Shown here piece after piece: positions 26,899 through 36,211 of a stretch of DNA of 64,000 nt (positions are counted from its first letter, which is position 1; every line of letters starts with the position of its first letter). The DNA comes from an uncultured Pirellulaceae bacterium (lineage in GTDB: Bacteria > Planctomycetota > Planctomycetia > Pirellulales > Pirellulaceae): positions 32,057 to 96,056 of the forward strand of contig CAJQQR010000052.1 of NCBI GenBank assembly GCA_905480545.1. Reading direction: 5' to 3'. The translations under genes were made by a program, and so were the position numbers. The notes below the pieces were generated by a model. That model worked only from the letters and a program-made list of their open reading frames with translations. It was not told the DNA's origin and made no database searches.

Positions 26899-28812
26899 AT
26901 GTGTGGAATCCTTGGAATTGTTACTTCGACAGATCAAACCGTATCGCTTTGTGATTCGGAAATTGCCGTCATGCGCGATCAGATGCGTGCCCGCGGGCCG
27001 GATGATGCGACTTTGCTTCGACGAGATCATTTTGTTTTCGCGCACCGGCGTTTGGCAATTCGCGATTTGGCCGGTGGCCGACAACCGATCGTTTCGGCGA
27101 ACCAACGTTTTGTCCTTGTCTACAATGGTGAAATCTATAACGACGGCACCTTGCGGCGAGATCTAAAGCGACTGGGGCATCGATTTAACACGCGGTGCGA
27201 TTCGGAAGTCCTTGCCGCGGCATGGCAAGAGTGGCAAGACGGTTGCATTGAAAAGCTACGCGGCATGTTCTCGTTTGCTGTCTATGATTCGCGAACCCAT
27301 CAGCTAACGTTGGTACGTGATCGATTTGGCATCAAACCGCTTTTCTATGCGAAGATCGATCGCGATTTCGTGTTTGCAAGTTCGATTCCCGCCATCTTAA
27401 AACATCCAAAATTTTCAGCGAAGCCAAATTTGGCAACGGTAAGCCACTACCTTTCGACGCTGCGAATCACGCTGGATGACATGACACTTTTTGATGGAAT
27501 TAACACAGTCCGACCGGCCGAAAAGATTCAAGTCGCTGATTCCAAAATAGATCGAGCCTATTATTGGCAACCGCCAATCGCTGACGAGCAACCACAAATG
27601 ACGTTTGACGAAGCGGTTGCTCAACTGGAAAAAAACCTCCGTGAATCCGTTTCAATGCGAATGGTTAGCGATGTTCCAATTGGCATGATGTTAAGCGGCG
27701 GTGTTGATTCGAACACGTTATCCAGCTTGATCAAGGACGAAACTCATTCGTCCTTTCATGCGGTTTGCGGAGGTGGAGTTGATGAGACTTTCCCAATAGA
27801 CAATAGCGATTTTAAATTCGCAGAAGAATGCGCAACTCATAATCGCCTTGATTTTGAAACCGTCGAACTTGACTCTGATTCCTATCTTGACGGTTGGCAG
27901 AATTTGGTGGATCAATATCAAACACCGGTGTCTACGCCAACGGACGTCATCATCAACCGAATTGCACAAAACTTGAAACGCACGGTAGGGGTTGCCATTG
28001 GCGGTGAAGGGGCTGACGAAGCGTGTTGTGGATATCAGATTCCGCATTGGGCAGGGAACGACTTCGATCTTTTGAATTCGCTGGATCAAATTGGTTCAAA
28101 TCAGTCAGCCACGGCATTCACAAGCTTGCGATCACAATATGGCGATCAGTTTTTTGGCTCCGCAGGCGACCACTATTTGGCCTGCAACGGCCTGATACCT
28201 CGTGAAATCCAAAAAACCCTTTTCCGTGAACAAGCTTGGGAAAACGCGTTTGCCGATCATGCGGTCGAAAACTATTACGATAACCTGTTCGCATCGCTTG
28301 GAGAGATGGCCAACGTTGAAAAGACCGCTCACGTTTTATTGCGAACCAATCTCGAAAGTCTCCTTTCAAGGCTTGATAGCGCAACGATGTTAGCCAGCCT
28401 TGAATCTCGGGTCCCCTACACGGACCATGTTTTTGTCGAAGACCTTTTCCGACTACCACGTTCCTACCGAATTGATATTGATCCCAGTGAAGCATCCCCG
28501 TGGCGAGCGTCGCTGGATCTTGCGGGTCGAGGGAGCTTACGATCCAAGCGATTGATTCATTCGTTTGCCGAAAAGATCTTGCCGAAGAATTTGGCCAAGC
28601 GTCCCAAATCAAGCTTTGCTACGCCTGTCCCCACTTGGTTGCAGTCGAAATGGAAAAACGAGATTCAAGAAAAGGTACAGCAGAGTGAGTTTTTACAAAG
28701 TCTCTTTCGTAGTGAATCCTTGGAGCAGGTGAACCAATTGCCTGCTCAGCTTTCCATGTGGAATTGGCCAATCGCAAACTTGGCGATGTGGGGCGACAAA
28801 GTTTTCAATTAA
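26899..28812 (+). CDS. asnB: Asparagine synthetase (glutamine-hydrolysing)
   Basis: 637 residues, somewhat longer than the classic ~555. The N-terminal glutaminase domain starts with the nucleophile Cys2 (MCGILGIV) and contains MRARGPDD, AIRDLAGGRQPI and VYNGEIYN. The synthetase domain follows, with the PP-loop MLSGGVDSNTL (~265), IGGEGADEACCGY, LESLLSRLDSATMLASLESRVPY and RPKSSFATPVPTWL. It transfers ammonia from glutamine to aspartate with ATP. The extended form is also used in envelope polysaccharide clusters, but no such genes are adjacent, so primary amino acid metabolism or a surface role are both possible. Confidence 0.92.
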   Translation: MCGILGIVTSTDQTVSLCDSEIAVMRDQMRARGPDDATLLRRDHFVFAHRRLAIRDLAGGRQPIVSANQRFVLVYNGEIYNDGTLRRDLKRLGHRFNTRCDSEVLAAAWQEWQDGCIEKLRGMFSFAVYDSRTHQLTLVRDRFGIKPLFYAKIDRDFVFASSIPAILKHPKFSAKPNLATVSHYLSTLRITLDDMTLFDGINTVRPAEKIQVADSKIDRAYYWQPPIADEQPQMTFDEAVAQLEKNLRESVSMRMVSDVPIGMMLSGGVDSNTLSSLIKDETHSSFHAVCGGGVDETFPIDNSDFKFAEECATHNRLDFETVELDSDSYLDGWQNLVDQYQTPVSTPTDVIINRIAQNLKRTVGVAIGGEGADEACCGYQIPHWAGNDFDLLNSLDQIGSNQSATAFTSLRSQYGDQFFGSAGDHYLACNGLIPREIQKTLFREQAWENAFADHAVENYYDNLFASLGEMANVEKTAHVLLRTNLESLLSRLDSATMLASLESRVPYTDHVFVEDLFRLPRSYRIDIDPSEASPWRASLDLAGRGSLRSKRLIHSFAEKILPKNLAKRPKSSFATPVPTWLQSKWKNEIQEKVQQSEFLQSLFRSESLEQVNQLPAQLSMWNWPIANLAMWGDKVFN

Positions 28813-28838
28813 GTGATCTGATCAGCACATTGCCGATT

Positions 28839-28867
28839 AAAAAAGGGCGACCGATCACGATCGCCCC
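28839..28867 (-). terminator. Terminator for the cyclophilin gene
   Basis: On the minus strand GGGCGA pairs with TCGCCC around a ten-base loop that can pair partly itself. It is followed by six T (A 28839-28844 on the plus strand). It lies between the convergent asnB and cyclophilin genes. Confidence 0.75.
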
Positions 28868-28900
28868 ACTGTGTTGCTCATTGCGTCCATCGAATCACTG

Positions 28901-31243
28901 TTAAGCCGAAGGCGTGGCTTCAACAATGCGAATCGTTCGAATGACGGTTCCTTCCGAAATGGAATCTAGCAGTTCAATTCCGCTGGAAATTTCTCCAAAA
29001 ATCGTATGTTTCTGATTCAAATGCTGAACGTTCGCATCGTAGTTGAAGAAAAACTGGCTGCCATTTGTTGATGTGCCAACGCCACTATTCGCCATCGCCA
29101 ACAAGCCGCCACGATCGAAATCCAGATCGGGATCAATCTCGTCAGCAAACCGGTACCCTGGCCCCCCAGTTCCATCTCCCGCCGGATCACCACCTTGTGC
29201 AATGAATCCGGCCGTTTCAGATCCGACTAATGAAAGAACTCGATGAAAGGTTAAACCGTCGTAATACCCGTCTTGGGCTAAATTGACAAAGTTGTTCACC
29301 GTATCGGGTGCAGCATCGTCAAACAGAAGAACCTCAATTTCACCGGCATCGGTACCAAAGGTCGCCGTGTAAGTATTTGCAGTGTCGATACTCATTTCCG
29401 GAGCCAAGGGATACAAATCATTGCGGAAGGCCGGAAAGACATTAGAAAGCTGGCCGTTACCTGAAAACGCATCAAAATCCTCTGGAACAGGGGCATTCAA
29501 GAGTGCATCGACTGAATAAACTTCTGTTGATTCGGCACCCTCTGTATCGGTCGCCGTTACCGTGATCTCGGCTGTACCAGATTGCAGTGGTTTCCAAGTG
29601 ACACGCCCGTTTGCGTTAATCGACGGCTGTGGATCCCCGGTACCAAACGCTGTTCCGGTTCCAGAAACCGTGAAAGTGATATCAGATCCTTCAGCGTCGG
29701 TCGCTATAACATCGAATGCATGAAGCGTGTTGACCGTCACCGATGAATCAGCGATCGATTCAATCGTTGGAGCATCATTGGTTTCCGTTATTGCCAAGTT
29801 CACTCGCGAGGTCATGCTGAACGCTGAGTTGTAATCTACGGAAAATCTAATCGTTCGATTTGTCAAATCTGGGGTGTTGGACAGATTATCGTAAGTCACA
29901 GTCCGCAACACAGATCGGTAGTTTTCCATGGAACTTCGACCGAACAATCGTAGCCGTCCTGTGGTCGCATCGTAACTGGATTGAATCCCTGTTTCGCCCG
30001 TATCCACGGCTAAAAACTCTTGATTCGTATCGAGCAGATTGTTGATTCCCACAACCGCACCGGTCAGCTCCGAAGTGGCCGAGTTATTAACCGTAAGAAG
30101 CTCGGTGGTGAGTGCCGTTGGCCCATCATCTTCGACAAAAGTTGCGTCTGAATTCAAACCGTTTTCGCCACCGTTCAAATCAACCAATAACGAATCAGAT
30201 CCAGGTGCAACGCTGTAAATCCGAACGTTGTCGATAAGGGGTCCCGAACCGTCACCCGCCCCCGATTCATTTGTCCCTGATTCACGAAAAACCAGTTTTG
30301 TCTGATCAGAATCGACCGTCATCACAAATCCAAACGACTGCCAGTTATCTTGTCCAACAAAAACGCCCGCAAATTGGTTGTTGAATCGGATTCTGACTTC
30401 ATCATCGACGGCGTCCACCTCCGCCCCGCCCGATCGCAAATCGAAAGCCACGTAATACTGACGTCCAGCAACGGTATCAACCGTTTGATGAACTCGATCC
30501 AGTCGTTCGGCTGAACTGTCAAGATTTAGGTACCGATCACCGTCCGCGCTGATTGCTGGGTCGTTGACCACATCAAGAAACCGCTCACCTGGTGTGCCCA
30601 CCGAGTTCCAACCGGGAACGTCGGCTGCTGCCAGAAGTCCTGTCGCCTCACTGTTCACCAGTTCAAAACTGGCGTTTCTGACTTCGGCATCCTCAATATG
30701 AACCAATCGAACATCATCAATGAAGCTTCCGGAAGAATCGTTGCCTTCCTGAATTTCACAGATCACCAAGCGTGATGTCGGGTCAGCTCCACCATTGACT
30801 TCCAAAACAATCGTTTGCCAAAACTGCTCGGGACGAAAGACTCCAAGGCTTGTGCCTTCCCACAGAACCTCAATATCGTTCGTAGAAGCATCCGCACCGC
30901 TTTGAACCGTATTACCGCGAAAATCAAGAGAAAGCAGGTAACGCTCGTTCTCCTGTGTCGCGACATCTTGAGCAACGATATCAAAATCATTGGTCGCATC
31001 CAGTTTCAAAACGTAACCGCGAGTAACGTCTCCTTTGAATTCTTGCACTCGGAGTGAATCGTTGGTGACCGTGTCAGCAACTTCCCAGTTTGGAAAGTCA
31101 GCCTGATTCACGAAGCCGTTAACCTCATTTGAGAAGTCCTCGAATTCGCCATTTTCAATCAAGTTGGCTCCCGCGACTAAATCGCCCGCCAATAGCTCTC
31201 GAGATTCCAGGTGTTCAAATTTAAAAGATTTGGTTTGTTTCAT
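28901..31243 (-). CDS. Secreted multidomain protein with C-terminal cyclophilin-type peptidyl-prolyl isomerase
   Basis: About 780 residues from ATG 31243 (a GTG three codons earlier is possible). The N-terminus FKFEHLESRELLAG is the planctomycete LExRxLLA motif found on many exported proteins. Two related jelly-roll-like modules follow (~30-170, ~185-345; LIENGEFEDF, ARLV-type FIDDVRLVHIED and LIDNVRIYSVA). A cadherin-like stretch comes next (DNLSNTPDLTNRTIRFSVDY; VTATDTEGAESTEVYSVDA). The last ~165 residues are a cyclophilin (FVNLAQDGYYDGLTFHRVL, GFIAQGGDPAGDGTGGPGY, LLAMANSGVGTSTNGSQFFF, LNQKHTIFGEI). The catalytic Arg of FHRV, the QGGDP and the GSQFF motifs are present, so prolyl isomerase activity outside the cytoplasm is plausible. 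Confidence 0.88.
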   Translation of the reverse strand: MKQTKSFKFEHLESRELLAGDLVAGANLIENGEFEDFSNEVNGFVNQADFPNWEVADTVTNDSLRVQEFKGDVTRGYVLKLDATNDFDIVAQDVATQENERYLLSLDFRGNTVQSGADASTNDIEVLWEGTSLGVFRPEQFWQTIVLEVNGGADPTSRLVICEIQEGNDSSGSFIDDVRLVHIEDAEVRNASFELVNSEATGLLAAADVPGWNSVGTPGERFLDVVNDPAISADGDRYLNLDSSAERLDRVHQTVDTVAGRQYYVAFDLRSGGAEVDAVDDEVRIRFNNQFAGVFVGQDNWQSFGFVMTVDSDQTKLVFRESGTNESGAGDGSGPLIDNVRIYSVAPGSDSLLVDLNGGENGLNSDATFVEDDGPTALTTELLTVNNSATSELTGAVVGINNLLDTNQEFLAVDTGETGIQSSYDATTGRLRLFGRSSMENYRSVLRTVTYDNLSNTPDLTNRTIRFSVDYNSAFSMTSRVNLAITETNDAPTIESIADSSVTVNTLHAFDVIATDAEGSDITFTVSGTGTAFGTGDPQPSINANGRVTWKPLQSGTAEITVTATDTEGAESTEVYSVDALLNAPVPEDFDAFSGNGQLSNVFPAFRNDLYPLAPEMSIDTANTYTATFGTDAGEIEVLLFDDAAPDTVNNFVNLAQDGYYDGLTFHRVLSLVGSETAGFIAQGGDPAGDGTGGPGYRFADEIDPDLDFDRGGLLAMANSGVGTSTNGSQFFFNYDANVQHLNQKHTIFGEISSGIELLDSISEGTVIRTIRIVEATPSA

Positions 31244-31846
31244 TTGTCTCACATTTGAATTTGAAAATCGGACGGCAGCTCAGCTGGATGAAAACCTTAC
31301 CTACCGTCGAGTGCAACTGCCGTCGAGTGCAACTGCCGTTCCTAATTGCCCACGTAGAATAAAAGTTTTGCAGATCTAAACGGAATCAGGATCAACTCAA
31401 CCCGATGTCATTGGGTTGCGATTTTCGACCGGATTGCATTGAATGGCAATTCGCCGAATCGCATTTCAATCGAACCATCGAAAGAATCAGCTGCTTTTTC
31501 TAGAGATCTAACCTGTTGATTTTGCCCTCGTCAGCCCCACTGATGTCTACTTTTAGCAACAAGCCTGTTTAAAATCGGAAACACAACGAGTTATTTTGAC
31601 GATTCAACTGCCTTGTGGTTCCACTTCAATTCTTTTTTTCAATCAGATCCGAAGTCGAATTTGCGCAAAACCACCGATCGTAAATCGAAGAGGTTTCGGA
31701 CTACTGACAACATGAACCCCATAGTAGCGTGGAATCGACGGGGACAAGTTAGGATCTTGGCGATACAATGAAAAAATCTTTTTTTGGGTGTCGATATAAC
31801 GAAGACGAAACGGGTTCAAACCGCGTCTTTTATCCAGGTTATCAAT
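31244..31846. other. Divergent intergenic region
   Basis: About 600 bases between the divergent cyclophilin and Rrf2 genes. It presumably holds both promoters, but I could not assign them. It contains the 16-bp duplication at 31304-31335. No small gene or stable RNA is supported. Confidence 0.5.
31304..31335. repeat. 16-bp exact tandem duplication
   Basis: CCGTCGAGTGCAACTG occurs twice (31304-31319, 31320-31335), then starts again as CCGTT. It is non-coding and lies about 60 bases upstream of the cyclophilin gene start. Confidence 0.95.
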
Positions 31847-32272
31847 TTGAACATTTCTGCGAAAACTGAATATGCTTGCATCGCCGTATTGGAATTGGCG
31901 AGAAGTGTCGGCAACTCGGAGCCACTCCGAATCCGCGATATCGCTGACAAACACGGTATTCCATCTCGGTTCTTGGTACAGATTCTACTGCAACTCAAGG
32001 GGGCTGGAATTGTGACCAGCACACGTGGGGCAGCCGGTGGATATCGTCTTGCATCTCAACCCAACGAGATCAGTCTGTTCAAAGTGATGAGTGTGATCGA
32101 TGGATGCCAAGCAAATGAAAGCAGCCTCAAGGAAAATACCGCCGGCTCGCGAGTCCTAAATCAAGTTTGGAAATCGATCACGGAAAAGAATGACGAACTG
32201 CTTAGCTCGATCGATTTCGCTGAATTGGTAAAGAGAGCAAGTAGCCAACCGGAAAATATGTACTACATCTAA
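31847..32272 (+). CDS. Rrf2-family transcriptional regulator
   Basis: 141 residues from TTG 31847, chosen because Rrf2 proteins start with the M-x-I-S-A-K-T-E-Y-A pattern seen here (NISAKTEYACIAVLELA) and AGGT precedes it. The winged helix-turn-helix is clear: RIRDIADKHGIPSRFLVQILLQLKGAGIVTSTRGAAGGYRLA. Iron-sulfur members such as IscR carry three clustered cysteines after the HTH. Only one is present in that region (GCQANES), so a redox cluster is doubtful. It may respond to another ligand and probably controls itself or the small membrane protein that follows 63 bases later. Confidence 0.88.
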   Translation: MNISAKTEYACIAVLELARSVGNSEPLRIRDIADKHGIPSRFLVQILLQLKGAGIVTSTRGAAGGYRLASQPNEISLFKVMSVIDGCQANESSLKENTAGSRVLNQVWKSITEKNDELLSSIDFAELVKRASSQPENMYYI

Positions 32273-32335
32273 TTCGAATTATGGTGGCGATTCGATTCGC
32301 CTCTTAACAACGCCCCATCAAAATCACTGTCAAAA

Positions 32336-32599
32336 ATGAAAACGATACGCAAGTCATCCGGAATGACATTTTTCGTTTTGAAGACAGGTTTGACCTGCTG
32401 TTTCTTACTACTGCTCAACGCCGTACTTGTTCAAATGTGCTGCGTTGTCCTGCGCGATTTTGCCCCGGACATATTCTCGGATCCACGGGTGATTCAGGCC
32501 GCTCTATTCTTTGGCCCCATCATGTTGATCTTCATCGAATTCTGGATTTACGACCGACGCGTTGATTCACGATCGAGAACCGCGGGAACCAAAAACTAA
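32336..32599 (+). CDS. Small two-helix membrane protein
   Basis: 87 residues. Two hydrophobic segments (TGLTCCFLLLLNAVLVQMCCVVL and ALFFGPIMLIFIEFWIY) are separated by a short loop DFAPDIFSDPRVI, with a basic, polar C-terminus. I recognise no family. Same strand and close spacing suggest cotranscription with the Rrf2 regulator. It converges on panB with an 8-base gap. Confidence 0.6.
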   Translation: MKTIRKSSGMTFFVLKTGLTCCFLLLLNAVLVQMCCVVLRDFAPDIFSDPRVIQAALFFGPIMLIFIEFWIYDRRVDSRSRTAGTKN

Positions 32600-32607
32600 C
32601 TCGATCC

Positions 32608-33408
32608 TCATTTAAACGAGTGCTCTTTTGCCGGAAATGTACCATCGCGAACTTCATCGATATACTCACTTGCGGCATCATGAATCACTGTTTTTAGGTT
32701 TGCAAATTGCTTCACAAATCGCGGAACATAATCGCTTGGCATTCCTAACAGATCGTTTACGACAAGAACCTGACCATCACAATGTGGGCCAGCACCAATC
32801 CCAATCGTTGGAATCGTAAGTGCCTCGGATACCTTCTTTGCCAAATCGTTCGGAATACACTCGAGAACAATGCCGTAAGCACCGGCGGATTCTGCTGATT
32901 GAGCATCCTCCAACAAGACCTCTTCATTCCGTTGAACTTTATATCCACCCATCGTGTGGACACTCTGTGGTCGTAAACCCACGTGAGCCATCACCGGAAT
33001 TCCCGCGGAAACCAATGCCTGGATCACGTCCGCCTGCTCGGCGCCTCCCTCCAGTTTGACCGATTGACAGCCGGTCTCCTTCAAAACGCGTCCCGCCATT
33101 TCGATTGTTTTGTGCACGCCAAGATGATTCGTGGGAAAGGGCAGATCGACGATGGTCAATGCACGCTTAACGGCTCGGCCGACCATTTCAGCATGGTAAA
33201 TCATCTCATCAAGAGTCACCGGCAGCGTGGTATCGTGCCCTTGGACAACCATCGCCATACTATCGCCAACCAAAATCGAATCCACTCCGGCGTCGTCAAG
33301 CATCGACGCCATGGTGTAGTCGTAGGCAGTCAACATTGTGATCTTCTTTTTGTCCGTTTTCATTTTCATGAATTTCGGAACAGTCATCCGGTTCGATTGG
33401 TTCGCCAT
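32608..33408 (-). CDS. panB: 3-methyl-2-oxobutanoate hydroxymethyltransferase
   Basis: 266 residues from ATG 33408, which matches the usual length; a TTG 15 codons upstream is less likely. PanB transfers a hydroxymethyl group from methylene-tetrahydrofolate to 2-oxoisovalerate, the first step of pantothenate synthesis. Motifs are ITMLTAYDYTMASMLDDAG, ILVGDSMAMVVQGHDTTLPV (metal-binding Asp), GCQSVKLEGG, PVMAHVGLRPQSVH and IPTIGIGAGPHCDGQVLVVND. Family features are intact. The next gene in the same direction is folP about 170 bases upstream, another pterin/C1 enzyme. Confidence 0.95.
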   Translation of the reverse strand: MANQSNRMTVPKFMKMKTDKKKITMLTAYDYTMASMLDDAGVDSILVGDSMAMVVQGHDTTLPVTLDEMIYHAEMVGRAVKRALTIVDLPFPTNHLGVHKTIEMAGRVLKETGCQSVKLEGGAEQADVIQALVSAGIPVMAHVGLRPQSVHTMGGYKVQRNEEVLLEDAQSAESAGAYGIVLECIPNDLAKKVSEALTIPTIGIGAGPHCDGQVLVVNDLLGMPSDYVPRFVKQFANLKTVIHDAASEYIDEVRDGTFPAKEHSFK

Positions 33409-33580
33409 GAATTTCGTGAGTCGTAACAAATTAATATTTGGTGGAAGTTTCAATCCTTGATTTTATCGGATGCGTGTCGCTTCGACAGGCAGGAGTGCTG
33501 ATCAAACCCCTGTAACAGTCCCGGGATTCTACGAGGCAATATCATCATGCTCCGTTAATTCCCTTTCTTTTGACAAATTC

Positions 33581-34480
33581 TTATTCCGCTAATGTGCTCG
33601 TTCTACCGTCGATTCCGCCAACCGCATCGAACAGCCGGATCGCATCACAAACAACTTTCACATCATGCACGCGGATCACTTGCACCCCTTTCCTTGTCAG
33701 CTCGATGGCAACGCCGGCACTTGCTGCAGCGCGATCTGCTGACTTATCACCCAAGACTCTCGCGATAAATCCCTTTCGTGAGTGGCCAACCAAAATGGGG
33801 CAATCAAGGTCATGAAACCGCTCCATACCTGCAATCAAATCGAGATTATGCTGGTGTGTTTTCCCAAACCCAATCCCTGGATCAAGACAAATCCGATCTC
33901 GGTCAATGCCGATATCCAACAATGCTTGGCGGCGTTGTTTCAAGTAAACAAAAATATCTTCGACGATATTGTCGTAGGCGGGATCATCCTGCATCGTTTG
34001 CGGTGTGCCCTGCATATGCATCGCGCAGACACCAGCTTTGGTGTCGGCCGCAATCGCAGGCATGTTTCCGTCACCCTCCAGCCCGGTTACGTCATTGATG
34101 ATTTCCGCACCGGCGGCGATACATTCGCTTGCCACTTTGGATTTGGTTGTATCGATGGAAATTGGCGTCGACGTTTGTTCGTGGATTCCCTGAACAACTT
34201 TCACGGTTCGCTTCAATTCCTCGGTTTCGGAAATTGCGGCAGAATAAGGACGCGTACTTTCCCCGCCGATATCAATAATCCCCGCGCCGTCCGTAATCAG
34301 CTGCAAAGCGTGATCAACCGCGGCGTTTACATCGGTGAATTTGCCTCCATCGGAAAAGCTGTCGGGCGTGACGTTGACGATGCCCATCAGCACCGGCAAC
34401 CGACCAAAATCAATTTGTCCCGTACGAAGTTGCCAACGGTCCGATGTTTTTGAGTACTGGTTTTGGATAGGTCGATCCAT
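33581..34480 (-). CDS. folP: Dihydropteroate synthase
   Basis: 299 residues. It condenses para-aminobenzoate with dihydropterin pyrophosphate in folate synthesis. Clear signatures are LMGIVNVTPDSFSDGGKF (pterin-binding loop), GAGIIDIGGESTRPYSA, PISIDTTKSKVA, AEIINDVTGLEGD, CAMHMQGTPQTMQ, ICLDPGIGFGKTHQHN, PILVGHSRKGFI and IRVHDVKVV. All active-site loops look intact. ATG at 34480 gives ~25 residues ahead of the barrel. It lies between the small membrane protein and panB. Confidence 0.96.
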   Translation of the reverse strand: MDRPIQNQYSKTSDRWQLRTGQIDFGRLPVLMGIVNVTPDSFSDGGKFTDVNAAVDHALQLITDGAGIIDIGGESTRPYSAAISETEELKRTVKVVQGIHEQTSTPISIDTTKSKVASECIAAGAEIINDVTGLEGDGNMPAIAADTKAGVCAMHMQGTPQTMQDDPAYDNIVEDIFVYLKQRRQALLDIGIDRDRICLDPGIGFGKTHQHNLDLIAGMERFHDLDCPILVGHSRKGFIARVLGDKSADRAAASAGVAIELTRKGVQVIRVHDVKVVCDAIRLFDAVGGIDGRTSTLAE

Positions 34481-34649
34481 GATATTTTGGCCTCAACACT
34501 CGAGAATATTTTGAATAGGAGTGAATAGCGATGCAGAAAGAAAAGACGCACATTACCTTGACATTAAATCACATGCCCATCGTTAACACTGTTGTGATGA
34601 GCATTGAATTCGTGCCCCACTTTTAGTGCCGTGAGTGAATTCAACGGCT

Positions 34650-34946
34650 TCAACCGGCTGGTGGACGTGCAAAGTGATTAAGAAGAATCATTGCAGCAAG
34701 CATCATCCAACCAATCCACGGCGTAACTGAAACCCACGTTTCCGTCCGTTTCACTTTTGGCGGAGCCAACCCGATAAACAGGTCAAACGGTTTCCAAAGC
34801 AGAATCAACGAACACGGGATGATGATCACCAACGCGTAGCCAATCACTTGCCAAAGTGGGATCCCCTTCATTTGAATCATGATGTAAACCGAATACACGG
34901 CGATTGGTACACATAAATATGGAAGCATCTTCTTCAACATGTTCAC
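34650..34946 (-). CDS. Small integral membrane protein, three helices
   Basis: 98 residues with three hydrophobic segments (MLPYLCVPIAVYSVYIMIQM, WQVIGYALVIIIPCSLILLW and WIGWMMLAAMILLNHF) separated by polar loops. I recognise no family. It begins three bases after the stop codon of the MnmE-like gene, so the two are almost certainly one transcript. Confidence 0.65.
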   Translation of the reverse strand: MNMLKKMLPYLCVPIAVYSVYIMIQMKGIPLWQVIGYALVIIIPCSLILLWKPFDLFIGLAPPKVKRTETWVSVTPWIGWMMLAAMILLNHFARPPAG

Positions 34947-34949
34947 CGT

Positions 34950-36170
34950 CTATTGAATCAATTCGGTCAAGAATTTTGTTGCCAATGAAATATCATTCGA
35001 CTGCAATGCCTTGCTCGCACTTGAGACAAGATCAAATTGTCGTGTCGTAAAAAGGATGGGCGATGAGGACGCTGGAAGATTCGCAAATTTCGAATCAGCG
35101 ATCGCTTGCATCAAGCGCTCAACCGAGCCGGGATCAATGGCATTGGTCATTACAGCAGTTGGAAAACGTGAGTTCAACAGTTCGTTTTGCTTTTGAGAAA
35201 TGAGATCCCTTTTATTGATCACAATCAAATCTGGACGCCGCAATCCGACTGCATACGAATTTGCTTCTTCTTCGATCCAATCTTTATCACTGGGTTTAAC
35301 TTCGTCCGACGCCAATTGTTCGACGACAACTTCGGCACTTGAAACCCAAATCCATACGTCAGCGGCACGAATTCGCCCAATCGCCAGTTCAACCCCGGTC
35401 ATTTCGACCTCATCTTCAGAAGTTCGCAAACCGGCTGTATCAGAAACCTCGAACGACCAACCATTGATGGATGTCACCGCCGACACGACGTCACGGGTGG
35501 TTCCCGGTTGATCCAACACGATACTGCGTTCGAAACCGAGAATCGCGTTCGACAAACTGCTTTTGCCAACGTTTGGCTTACCAGAAAAAACGACTTCGAC
35601 CGGCTTGGTCAAAAATTTACCGAACTCAAACGAATCGGACAGCGCTTTTAACTCAGTGACAACCGCCTCCGAGTCGGATTCCACTCTTCTACACATTTCG
35701 TGCACGCATTTCACCAATTTGCTGTTTGCGTGAACTAGCAAACGATCGGCTGATTGTATCGTTCGAGCATTTGAGATGGCGTGGGACACTTCCGATGCGT
35801 AACCCACGTTTAGTTCGCTTCCATCTTTTTGATCGTCGTCGCGAATCACCTGAAACTGAATCACTCCCAGCGAACCCATGATCGCCTCAACCGCTGCTCT
35901 TCCGCCATGGCATTGGATTTCGACGTGATTCATTGAACGTGGAACGACAATCAGTTCCTCTTGCGAGCCCGAGTCGTTTGTCCAGGTTCCAAACGCAATC
36001 CTGTTGAACTCGAAATCAACGATCGAACTTCGAAATTTTGGCTTGAAAAAACGATCCAGTTCCGAAAGCGACTCGAAACCTTTCGCATCGACGACGGCAA
36101 TAGCGCTTCGTCCGGGTGGGGTTATGCAGCAAGCGATTCTTTTCATCCTGAGATCTAATTCGCTGCTCAA
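34950..36170 (-). CDS. MnmE/TrmE-like GTPase lacking the C-terminal Cys motif
   Basis: 406 residues against ~450 in MnmE, which with MnmG modifies wobble uridine of tRNAs. The N-terminal folate-binding domain is recognisable (GRSAIAVVDAKG; HVEIQCHGGRAAVE). The GTPase domain inside a helical domain has G1 GKPNVGKSSL, PGTTRDVV, G3 DTAGLRTSEDEVE and G4 NKRD. MnmE normally ends in C-[ILV]-G-K, whose Cys is needed for modification. This protein ends in SLATKFLTELIQ, with no such motif. It may be a divergent MnmE or a repurposed GTPase. Whether a standard mnmE exists elsewhere would decide. Confidence 0.8.
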   Translation of the reverse strand: MSSELDLRMKRIACCITPPGRSAIAVVDAKGFESLSELDRFFKPKFRSSIVDFEFNRIAFGTWTNDSGSQEELIVVPRSMNHVEIQCHGGRAAVEAIMGSLGVIQFQVIRDDDQKDGSELNVGYASEVSHAISNARTIQSADRLLVHANSKLVKCVHEMCRRVESDSEAVVTELKALSDSFEFGKFLTKPVEVVFSGKPNVGKSSLSNAILGFERSIVLDQPGTTRDVVSAVTSINGWSFEVSDTAGLRTSEDEVEMTGVELAIGRIRAADVWIWVSSAEVVVEQLASDEVKPSDKDWIEEEANSYAVGLRRPDLIVINKRDLISQKQNELLNSRFPTAVMTNAIDPGSVERLMQAIADSKFANLPASSSPILFTTRQFDLVSSASKALQSNDISLATKFLTELIQ

Positions 36171-36211
36171 TGAACGTTTCGAGAATAGAAAACTTGCAAG
36201 GTCGTTTTTAG

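Noticed and set aside
32983..33426. Open frame opposite panB
   Set aside because: Antisense shadow of panB, His/Arg-rich and without family similarity.
33782..34453. Long plus-strand open frame opposite folP
   Set aside because: It is the codon-aligned antisense of folP and shows the typical mirror composition; no independent evidence for a gene.
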